From Promethearchaeota archaeon (GTDB taxonomy: Archaea > Asgardarchaeota > Lokiarchaeia > Sigynarchaeales > MK-D1): 6,123 nucleotides of DNA. The notes under the pieces are model-generated. The model saw nothing but the letters and a program-made list of their open reading frames with translations, did not search any database and was not told the origin of the DNA. Shown piece by piece: positions 1 through 5,490 of the stretch. The DNA lies in contig JAEOUK010000061.1 of assembly GCA_016839385.1 (NCBI GenBank), positions 1 through 6,123 on the forward strand, in the 5' to 3' direction. The position numbers were made by a program, and so were the translations under genes. The stretch's first letter is position 1. The number at the start of each line of letters is the position of its first letter.

Positions 1-715
1 CCACTTGTAGAAATATTGGAGGAAATCCATTGAAATCAGCAAAGATAGGTGAGATTTCCGGATTTTCCGGAGAATCCCCTTGTAAATAAGCTTTAGCACT
101 AGTTTCCATATTTTTCACATTGAAAAAAACATCTTCCTCCACTTTCGTCTTAAAAGTCTCACTAGTCAAGGTTAGGTCAGTCCAGGGCGACAAACATATA
201 GCTGCTTTTGGTTGAGGTAAATTTTGTATTCCAATTCGATGAAGTAAAGCCAAAGTCAAGCCCCCTCCAGCAGAATCACCCATAATAATTACATTTTCTG
301 CTGGAATGGATTTCTCTTCTAATAGCCATTTATATGCAAAGAAAGCATCATTTAAACCTGCGGGATATGGATCTTCAGGAGCAAGTCGGTAATTTATACT
401 ATATGCATGAAGATGTAACTTTTTGCACAATATCGATACGAACCTTCTGTGAGACATATAGGATCCGCTAAAATATCCTCCCCCATGCAAATATAACATG
501 ACCCTTGAATTTGAGTTTTTTGAATTTAACGAATATTTTTCTGCGGAAATATTTCCTATTTGAATTTCTTCGAGAGCTATACCCTTTGCAGGCTTCATCT
601 TTAAAAACATTTTTTCAAATTCTACTCTAAATTCCTTTACATTCTTCATATCAAAAATGAAATCTTTTTGCACTTCCATCTTCTTCATTATCATATTCGC
701 AAACATACTTACCAT
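1..715 (-). CDS. HSL-family (family IV) alpha/beta-hydrolase esterase, 3' end cut by window edge
   Basis: Probable cytosolic carboxylesterase that hydrolyses short acyl esters; the true substrate is unknown. The 238 visible residues carry the hormone-sensitive-lipase family hallmarks in order: the oxyanion-hole motif HGGG (residues 77-80), YRLAPE (109-114), and the nucleophile elbow GDSAGGG (146-152) with Ser148 as the expected nucleophile, followed by SPWTDLT (176-182). The catalytic Asp and His of this family lie nearer the C-terminus and would fall beyond the window edge, since members are usually about 300 residues long. The ATG start at 713-715 is chosen because an in-frame TGA lies four codons upstream (725-727) and an AGGTGA ribosome binding site precedes it by 9 nt. 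No signal peptide is visible. It lies downstream of the M20 hydrolase on the same strand after a 188-bp gap, so it probably has its own promoter. Family assignment is secure; the substrate is not. Confidence 0.93.
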   Translation of the reverse strand, partial: MVSMFANMIMKKMEVQKDFIFDMKNVKEFRVEFEKMFLKMKPAKGIALEEIQIGNISAEKYSLNSKNSNSRVMLYLHGGGYFSGSYMSHRRFVSILCKKLHLHAYSINYRLAPEDPYPAGLNDAFFAYKWLLEEKSIPAENVIIMGDSAGGGLTLALLHRIGIQNLPQPKAAICLSPWTDLTLTSETFKTKVEEDVFFNVKNMETSAKAYLQGDSPENPEISPIFADFNGFPPIFLQV

Positions 716-724
716 TTTCAATTT

Positions 725-730
725 TCACCT
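725..730 (-). promoter_or_regulatory. Ribosome binding site of the esterase
   Basis: AGGTGA on the minus strand, 9 nt before the ATG at 713-715. It is complementary to the usual 3' end of archaeal 16S rRNA and favours this ATG over the other Met codons within the first ten residues. Confidence 0.7.
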
Positions 731-793
731 TCAATTTAATATTTTTCACTATACTATATTTAGACTATTTTTTACACCAGATATATTAATTAT

Positions 794-818
794 ATTAGGT
801 TTCTTTTTTAAACCTAAT
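794..818. repeat. 9-bp inverted repeat with 7-nt spacer
   Basis: ATTAGGTTT (794-802) is exactly complementary to AAACCTAAT (810-818), around the spacer CTTTTTT. It lies about 80-100 nt upstream of the esterase start. It could be an operator near the esterase transcription start or a hairpin in its leader. The T run is in the loop and on the strand opposite to the flanking genes, so it does not look like an ordinary terminator for them. Confidence 0.6.
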
Positions 819-837
819 TTAAAATAAAACTACATAG

Positions 838-845
838 TATTTAAA
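838..845 (-). promoter_or_regulatory. Possible TATA box for the esterase
   Basis: The minus strand reads TTTAAATA here, which resembles the TTAAATA core of the two plus-strand promoters in this window. Transcription starting about 25 nt downstream would begin near 812-818, on the right arm of the 794-818 inverted repeat, and give a leader of about 100 nt. AT-rich background makes a chance match easy, and other TATA-like strings lie nearer the gene (around 750-770). Confidence 0.3.
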
Positions 846-868
846 GCCAAAAGTGTTTTGATTTCCAC

Positions 869-890
869 TAAGTGAATTAAATTTCACTTA
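869..890. repeat. 8-bp inverted repeat just after the M20 hydrolase stop codon
   Basis: TAAGTGAA (869-876) is complementary to TTCACTTA (883-890) with a 6-nt AT-only spacer. It starts 13 nt past the stop codon of the M20 gene in the direction of its transcription. It could be a 3'-end hairpin that stabilises or ends the transcript, or a protein binding site. No clear T run follows on the minus strand, so a classical terminator is not supported. A perfect 10-bp palindrome, TTTTGCAAAA (892-901), sits between it and the stop codon. Confidence 0.5.
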
Positions 891-903
891 CTTTTGCAAA
901 ATG

Positions 904-2349
904 CTATTTGAGCCCGGGATTGTTGTTTTTTAACTTGTTATGAGGTGGTTTTAATCCGTCAGGAAGTGGAGATTTATATACATTATCTTTATGCATATGT
1001 TCATGTTCTTTACGAGCTTCCTCAACTAAATCTGGGTTTTTCATGAAATTAAGAGCTGATACCGCTAGTATTTTTGCTGCCGTTAACATCCCCTTATGTC
1101 CTATACTCATTCCGGATGTTGCAACATTTTGCCATGAGTGCCCTGGAGAACCCATAACTTCGCATGCTGTTCCAAATTCTCCTAGTGGTACCTTCCAAGA
1201 TACATCTCCTACATCGGTCGATCCTGGCATTACCTTACCCTTCCCCATTGGAGGGATTATTATTTTATTTAAGGGTTGGCTTAGAATTGCTTTTGCCATT
1301 TCCATCATATCGGGAGGGATTAACCTATAATAACCTTCAAGAGAATCCTTTGGTATTGATTTTTTAAGCTCATTTGCAAAGGCTATATCCTCTTTATCAA
1401 ATTTTGGGGGCCCTACTTCTCTCATAGAACTCGAAATAACATCACTTACTACTTTAGTATACATCGTATTATACATACCGCTTAAAAAGTCGATTTCCAT
1501 TGTTGTCTCAGTCATTAAAGTTGCTCCTTTTGCTATATTTACGAGTCTATCATACAACTCTTCAACTTGATGTCGTTCTGGAGCACGTACAAAATAGTGT
1601 ACTTCTGCTTCGCCGGGAACAACATTTGGAACATCACCGCCGTGAGTTATAACATAATGTATCCTCGCCTCAGAAATCATATGTTCCCGCATATAATTTG
1701 CTCCCACATTCATCAACTCAACAGCATCTAAGGCACTCCTTCCATTTTGAGGGTCTCCCGCTGCATGAGCGGTACGTCCATGAAATTTAAAAACAACTGA
1801 ATTAACTGATAAAGAAGTCATCAAATTTAACATGTTGAAATTTCCTGGATGCCAGGTGATTGCGATATCTACATCATCGAATAATCCTTCTCGTATCATA
1901 TAACCCTTAGAATTAAATCTTTCCTCAGCAGGACAGCCATAATACCTAATTGTTCCTTTAACAACTCCCCTATCAATTGCTTCTTTTACTGCTAATACTG
2001 CTCCTAACGATCCTACTCCTAAAAGATTATGACCACATCCGTGTCCTGGCGCGCCTTCAGTTAAAACTTCTCGATAAGGTTTTGTATTTTGGCTAAGACC
2101 TGGAAGTGCATCGAATTCGCCTAAAACACCAATAATAGGCTTGCCATCTCCATAATCCGCGTAAAAAGCAGTTGGCATATCCGCAACATTCGATTTTACA
2201 GAAAAATTCGCTTCATTTAGGGTTTTAATTAGTATTTTTGACGATTTAAACTCTTCCAAACCTAGTTCAGCAAATCCCCAAATCTGATCACTAACACCAA
2301 TTAACAAATCTTGGTTTGTCTTAACGCTTTTAATTGCTTGTCTAAACAT
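904..2349 (-). CDS. M20-family amidohydrolase, AbgB-like (p-aminobenzoyl-glutamate hydrolase subunit B type)
   Basis: Predicted cytosolic metal-dependent amidase of 481 residues that removes an amino acid from an N-acyl or N-aroyl conjugate. Sequence and length match bacterial AbgB closely: an N-terminal DQIWGFAELGLEE stretch (21-33), GEFDALPGL (77-85), the metal-binding GHGCGHN (102-108, ligands Cys105 and His107), AEER with Glu142/Glu143, WHP with His167, the lid or dimerisation domain near 185-300 (GRTAHAA, PNVVPGEAEV), STDVGDVSW (377-385), and a late ligand His404 in GSPGHSWQ. All expected metal ligands are present, so it should be active. The C-terminal PLPDGLKPP tail is also typical of AbgB relatives. 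The ATG has AGGT 9 nt upstream. In E. coli AbgB works with its paralogue AbgA and the transporter AbgT; neither is visible here, so p-aminobenzoyl-glutamate as substrate is only a guess. Other conjugates or dipeptides are possible. It is divergent from the membrane acyltransferase-like gene. Confidence 0.93.
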   Translation of the reverse strand: MFRQAIKSVKTNQDLLIGVSDQIWGFAELGLEEFKSSKILIKTLNEANFSVKSNVADMPTAFYADYGDGKPIIGVLGEFDALPGLSQNTKPYREVLTEGAPGHGCGHNLLGVGSLGAVLAVKEAIDRGVVKGTIRYYGCPAEERFNSKGYMIREGLFDDVDIAITWHPGNFNMLNLMTSLSVNSVVFKFHGRTAHAAGDPQNGRSALDAVELMNVGANYMREHMISEARIHYVITHGGDVPNVVPGEAEVHYFVRAPERHQVEELYDRLVNIAKGATLMTETTMEIDFLSGMYNTMYTKVVSDVISSSMREVGPPKFDKEDIAFANELKKSIPKDSLEGYYRLIPPDMMEMAKAILSQPLNKIIIPPMGKGKVMPGSTDVGDVSWKVPLGEFGTACEVMGSPGHSWQNVATSGMSIGHKGMLTAAKILAVSALNFMKNPDLVEEARKEHEHMHKDNVYKSPLPDGLKPPHNKLKNNNPGLK

Positions 2350-2352
2350 TCG

Positions 2353-2368
2353 CTAATTACCTAATTAC
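2353..2368 (-). promoter_or_regulatory. Ribosome binding site of the M20 hydrolase, inside a tandem 8-bp repeat
   Basis: CTAATTAC occurs twice in tandem (2353-2360 and 2361-2368). Read on the minus strand, the repeat junction creates AGGT (2359-2362), 9 nt before the ATG at 2347-2349, which is a suitable Shine-Dalgarno core and spacing. The second repeat unit therefore supplies the spacer between the ribosome binding site and the start codon. Confidence 0.5.
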
Positions 2369-2410
2369 CAAAATATAGGGTTGTTAATATTTTTATTCAA
2401 TAATTTTCAC

Positions 2411-2443
2411 ACTTAAATAGAATAAAACCATAAATATCAATTA
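2411..2443 (+). promoter_or_regulatory. Archaeal promoter of the membrane acyltransferase-like gene
   Basis: A TATA-like core TTAAATA (2413-2419) is followed about 20 nt later by TAAATATCAA (2431-2440), a plausible initiator region. The whole 33-nt block matches the block before the Roadblock gene (3563-3595) at 28 of 33 positions with identical spacing, while surrounding DNA differs. This conservation is the main reason to call it a promoter. The gene starts about 40 nt past the presumed transcription start, with no strong Shine-Dalgarno motif. Confidence 0.65.
2412..2420 (-). promoter_or_regulatory. Possible TATA box of the M20 hydrolase, shared with the divergent gene
   Basis: The minus strand reads CTATTTAAG here, the complement of the plus-strand TATA core. 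It lies about 64 nt from the M20 start codon, nearly the same distance as to the plus-strand gene (about 60 nt). Transcription about 25 nt away would start near 2385-2390. No other better-placed element stands out, but an AT-rich alternative around 2380-2395 cannot be excluded. Confidence 0.35.
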
Positions 2444-2477
2444 TAATAAGTAATAAAATTTTAAAAGTTGATAAAAT

Positions 2478-3518
2478 ATGAGTGATGAGGATTTACTCAT
2501 TGAAAAAACTCAATCTGAGCGAAAAAGATACTATTGGATAGACCACGCAAGAGGGTTCATAATGCTTCTACTTGTTATTACAGAGTTTCTTCCAATAGCA
2601 ATTAGAGAAGCATCGGATATCACTCGATTTTTTCTCGCGCATCCTCCTAATCAAACCATCGTTGAATATATGAATATTTACGATATAGGCGCTCCTGCTT
2701 TTATATTCATTATGGGTTTGCTCATGCCCTTGTCTTTTACACATAGAAAAGAAAGAGATGGTGTCAGTAAAGCAGTTAGGCATATGATCATACGATATGG
2801 GATAATCCTAGTTCTTGGATTAGTAGTAATCTTAATTGATCATGGCGAGATGATAACAATAGTAGGTGGTGTTCTTATAATTATTTGGGATGTTCTACCT
2901 ACTCTTGGATTGGTTGGTTTAATTGCTTTACCATTCTTGTGGCTAAAAATTAAACCCCGTGCAATTTTAGCTACACTTATGATAGTTTTTTACCAATTTA
3001 TGCTTTTGTTCGGTGGTTGGAGAGAATATGCGATTAACTCAATCCACGGTGGTATTTTTGGAACTATTTTTGGTTTTTCCGCAATAATGATCTACGCAAC
3101 ATGCTTAGGGGACGTAATGCTGCTTAATAAAGCGTATACGGATAAAAAGAAGTATCTAATTTACGCAATTGTTGGTGTTATAGCTTTATTGGCTGGTTTG
3201 TTGCTCTGGTTGGTGCCAGGGTGGTATCCAAATAAGCGTCAAGTAACTTTAACATATATATCAATTAGTCTAGGAGCAACAATTTTGTTTTCATTTATTT
3301 TCATCGGTATTGATAAAAAACTACGGAAACCAATATTCATTCTAGATAGCTACGGAAAATCTCCATTTATTATTTATGCTATAGCGGTAGTGTTAGAATT
3401 TTTAATATCGGATATAATTGGGTTTGAGATGGACATATTAATTTTCATTATTATGATAGTAGTTATGTCTGCTATCGCGATATTCCTTGATAAATGGGGT
3501 AAAATTATAAAAATTTAA
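2478..3518 (+). CDS. Integral membrane protein related to HGSNAT/DUF1624 (YeiB-like) acyltransferases
   Basis: Multi-pass membrane protein of 346 residues, probably moving an acetyl or other acyl group across or at the membrane onto an unknown acceptor. About 10 hydrophobic segments can be seen, roughly 25-42, 68-88, 103-121, 127-154 (perhaps two), 160-180, 195-212, 226-246, 256-277, 288-311 and 317-337. Family signs are the N-terminal RYYWIDHARGFIMLLL (a variant of the R..S.DALRG signature), IGAPAFIFIMG (70-80), IWDVLPTLGLVGLIAL (136-151), HGGIFGTIFG followed by LGD, and a late YGKSPFIIY (292-300), like the LG.NPL..Y motif. His55, just before the second helix, may correspond to the catalytic His of human HGSNAT, though the loop appears about four residues longer. 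ATG is the first possible start after an in-frame TAA (2472-2474). It has its own promoter and ends at a T-rich terminator. Family membership is fairly sure from motifs; substrate and activity are unknown. Confidence 0.85.
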   Translation: MSDEDLLIEKTQSERKRYYWIDHARGFIMLLLVITEFLPIAIREASDITRFFLAHPPNQTIVEYMNIYDIGAPAFIFIMGLLMPLSFTHRKERDGVSKAVRHMIIRYGIILVLGLVVILIDHGEMITIVGGVLIIIWDVLPTLGLVGLIALPFLWLKIKPRAILATLMIVFYQFMLLFGGWREYAINSIHGGIFGTIFGFSAIMIYATCLGDVMLLNKAYTDKKKYLIYAIVGVIALLAGLLLWLVPGWYPNKRQVTLTYISISLGATILFSFIFIGIDKKLRKPIFILDSYGKSPFIIYAIAVVLEFLISDIIGFEMDILIFIIMIVVMSAIAIFLDKWGKIIKI

Positions 3519-3524
3519 TATTAA

Positions 3525-3543
3525 TTTTTTTACTTTTTTTTTT
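3525..3543 (+). terminator. Oligo-T transcription terminator after the membrane protein gene
   Basis: Seven T residues (3525-3531), then AC, then ten T residues (3534-3543), beginning 6 nt after the stop codon. Archaeal RNA polymerase stops on such U-rich tracts without needing a hairpin. The promoter of the Roadblock gene begins 20 nt later, so the two genes are probably separate transcription units. Confidence 0.65.
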
Positions 3544-3562
3544 ACAAAATCAAAATTTCTAT

Positions 3563-3595
3563 ACTTAAATAGTATTAAATCTTAAATATCAATAA
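3563..3595 (+). promoter_or_regulatory. Archaeal promoter of the Roadblock/LC7 gene
   Basis: TATA-like core TTAAATA (3565-3571), then TTAAATATCAATAA (3582-3595) at the expected start-site distance. It is the near-copy of 2411-2443: the first ten bases (ACTTAAATAG) and the stretch TAAATATCAA are identical in both. The start codon lies about 50 nt further on. No strong Shine-Dalgarno precedes it; the AGTTGA just before the ATG also occurs before the membrane protein gene. Confidence 0.65.
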
Positions 3596-3641
3596 CAAGA
3601 TTATTCTATTAATTCTAAATACAAAATTTAAGATGAGTTGA

Positions 3642-3998
3642 ATGAGTGAAGAAAGGATTCAGGAGGTTCTGGAAAGTCTAAAAACGATAAAAGGAGTCCA
3701 TGGAGCAGCTATTATTGAGAAATTTGGGTTGATAAAAGGCAGCGCTTTACCTGGTTGGGTTGATCCAGAAGCAGTTGCTGCTATGGTTACTCTTATCCTT
3801 AAAGCTTCTCAAAGAGCAACAAAAGAACTTGAACAAGGGCAGTTTTATAACGCAATAATAGAAAGTGCGAAGGGAAGAATTCTATTTTCTGAGATTAAAG
3901 GTAACATTTTAACAATAATTGCCACTACTGACGCACAATTGGGCATAATTAATCTAAAATTAGGAGCAGCAGTAGAAGTTCTTCGAGAGCATCTATAA
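3642..3998 (+). CDS. Roadblock/LC7 domain protein (MglB-like, predicted small-GTPase regulator)
   Basis: Single-domain soluble protein of 118 residues, the usual size for stand-alone archaeal Roadblock/LC7 proteins. The fold can be read from the sequence: helix 1 (about 3-15, LESLKTIKGV), strands with GAAIIEKFGLIKGSALP (21-37), the long central helix DPEAVAAMVTLILKASQRATKEL (41-63), strands 69-95 with the GRILF turn, and a last helix from the DAQLG motif (97-101) onward. The family forms dimers that bind or activate Ras-like and Rag-like GTPases (MglB with MglA in bacteria, Ragulator subunits in eukaryotes); Asgard archaea carry many of both. No GTPase gene lies in the window, so its partner is unknown. 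ATG is preceded directly by an in-frame TGA. The gene converges on gatB with a 28-nt gap. The fold assignment is confident; the signalling role is inferred from the family. Confidence 0.93.
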   Translation: MSEERIQEVLESLKTIKGVHGAAIIEKFGLIKGSALPGWVDPEAVAAMVTLILKASQRATKELEQGQFYNAIIESAKGRILFSEIKGNILTIIATTDAQLGIINLKLGAAVEVLREHL

Positions 3999-4018
3999 GA
4001 AATAATACAATATCCCTA

Positions 4019-4035
4019 CTTTATAATTATTTTTT
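4019..4035 (+). terminator. Possible T-rich terminator of the Roadblock gene, reaching into the gatB 3' end
   Basis: A T/A-rich stretch ending in six T residues (4030-4035) lies about 20-37 nt past the Roadblock stop codon. The T run is the complement of the AAA AAA codons for the last two lysines of GatB. It could end plus-strand transcription, but it is shorter than the tract at 3525-3543. Confidence 0.35.
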
Positions 4036-5490
4036 CAGTAGTTTCATCATTAATTTCCTTGATATCGCAGGATCGGCTTGCCCTTTGGTTTTTGCCATGA
4101 CTCTACCTATCAATGCCTCTAAAGCTTTTGCATTCTTAAGATAATCTGCAACAATCTGCGGATTTTCTTCGATCACATCTTTACAATATCTTTCAATGAG
4201 GGTTTCATCTGAAAGTCGCATTTTACCCCTTAATTTGATAATTTGAGAAACAGATGTCCCTTTCATCATATCATCTACAAAACTCTTGGCGATTTTTGAT
4301 GTAATTTTTCCTTCTCTTATGTATTTGATTATATCTTCTATATGTTTGGGTTTGAGTTTCGTTCTATCAATTGTGACATTATGTTCGTTTAACCATCCAT
4401 AAATGTTATTCATTAGCCAGTTACAATATTGTTTATATTCTTTGGAACCAAAGGAGGGATCTGCGTTAGCACCTTCTTCGTAAAAATCTGCTATGCGCTT
4501 ATCTAACACTAAATTTTCTGAGTCAAACTCAGATAACATGTATTCTCTGCGAAGTCGTAGAGCTCTTTCGTTTGGCATTTCTGGAAGCCTTTCTTTTACG
4601 CTTTGTATAAATCCTTCATCGATTTCAATTGGAACTAAATCCTGTTCGGGGAAATAACGATAATCCTCTTCAAATTCCTTCGATCGTAACGCAATCGTGA
4701 TTTTTCTTTTATCGTCCCAGTGTCTTGTTTCTTGAATTAACACTTTCCCTCGTTTAATAGCGTTTTTTTGCCTTATGATTTCGTGTCTTAATGCGCGTTC
4801 AACTTCTCTAAAACTGTTAATGTTTTTTACTTCACTTCGCTCGTGACCTTTAATGGAAATATTTGCGTCAACTCGAACAGAGCCTTCTAAATCTAAATTT
4901 GAAATTCCAGTGTATTGAACGATTGATTTTAATTGTTTTAGAAATTCTCTCGCTTCCTCTGGCGAGGTAATCACTGGATCTGTGACGATTTCTATTAAAC
5001 AAACACCTGATCGGTTATAATCTACGAGGGTAAACGGTGAACTGGCGATACTACCTTTGTGAACTAGTCGTGCGGGATCCTCTTCAAGATGGATTCTGTT
5101 TAAAATAATATCTTTTTTGTGATTATTTAATCTAATTGAAATTTTTCCCTTATCACCAAAAGCCTTCCCCCCGGCTTTATTGTACTGGCTAATCTGGAAC
5201 CCTTTAGGCAAATCGGGATAGTGGTAATTCTTCCGAAAAAACCAGAATTGGTTATTGATATTGCATTCTAATGCTAACGCTAATCTTGTAGCAAATTCGA
5301 CTGTCTTCCTATTAACTACTGGAAGTGATCCAGGCAAACCTAAACATATTGGACACACATGACTATTAGGTTCAGCACCGCGATAATCATTACTGCAACT
5401 ACAAAAAAGCTTTGTTTTTAAGCTAGTTAATTGGATATGAACCTCTAATCCAATCATAACCTTATTATCTTGATTACTCAGTTGTTCCAC
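4027..5490 (-). CDS. gatB: Aspartyl/glutamyl-tRNA(Asn/Gln) amidotransferase subunit B
   Basis: Kinase and tRNA-binding subunit of the GatCAB complex. It phosphorylates Asp or Glu misacylated on tRNA(Asn) or tRNA(Gln) using ATP; ammonia from GatA then completes the amide. At 487 residues it is full length. Visible marks: MIGLEVHIQL (12-21), a likely zinc site of Cys30, Cys32, Cys46 and Cys49, CLGLPGSLPVVN (49-60), YPDLPKGFQISQY (91-103), IHLEEDPARLVH (133-144), VDYNRSGV (156-163), GSVRVDANIS (203-212), EVKNINSF (220-227), RSKEFEEDYRYFPE (269-282), and the C-terminal YqeY-like tRNA-binding region from about 340 to the end (GRVMAKTKGQADP). It lacks the extra AspRS-like insertion that makes the archaeal paralogue GatE much longer, so GatB is preferred. 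The start is GTG (5488-5490), overlapping gatA by 17 nt. Met12 is an alternative start, but its AAGG is only 2 nt away. Archaea generally use GatCAB for Asn and GatDE for Gln, so Asn-tRNA formation is most likely. Confidence 0.97.
   Translation of the reverse strand: MEQLSNQDNKVMIGLEVHIQLTSLKTKLFCSCSNDYRGAEPNSHVCPICLGLPGSLPVVNRKTVEFATRLALALECNINNQFWFFRKNYHYPDLPKGFQISQYNKAGGKAFGDKGKISIRLNNHKKDIILNRIHLEEDPARLVHKGSIASSPFTLVDYNRSGVCLIEIVTDPVITSPEEAREFLKQLKSIVQYTGISNLDLEGSVRVDANISIKGHERSEVKNINSFREVERALRHEIIRQKNAIKRGKVLIQETRHWDDKRKITIALRSKEFEEDYRYFPEQDLVPIEIDEGFIQSVKERLPEMPNERALRLRREYMLSEFDSENLVLDKRIADFYEEGANADPSFGSKEYKQYCNWLMNNIYGWLNEHNVTIDRTKLKPKHIEDIIKYIREGKITSKIAKSFVDDMMKGTSVSQIIKLRGKMRLSDETLIERYCKDVIEENPQIVADYLKNAKALEALIGRVMAKTKGQADPAISRKLMMKLLKK

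Noticed and set aside
794..818. Hairpin with T run as an intrinsic terminator
   Set aside because: The T run is in the loop rather than after the stem and lies on the plus strand, while both flanking genes are transcribed from the minus strand.
1043..1367. Two overlapping plus-strand open frames (1043-1330 and 1164-1367)
   Set aside because: Both lie antisense within the conserved C-terminal region of the M20 hydrolase, show no recognisable domain and have no promoter or ribosome binding site.
2353..2368. Tandem 8-bp repeat as part of a repeat array or CRISPR
   Set aside because: Only two adjacent units without spacers exist, and no further copies are seen; it is better read as the ribosome binding region of the M20 gene.
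2568..2783. Minus-strand open frame of 71 codons
   Set aside because: It is antisense to the N-terminal third of the membrane acyltransferase-like gene, whose motifs are clear; the frame has no family features.
4027..5490. GatE, the archaeal GatB paralogue of the GatDE complex
   Set aside because: GatE has an additional AspRS-like insertion and is well over 600 residues; this protein is 487 residues and overlaps gatA rather than gatD.
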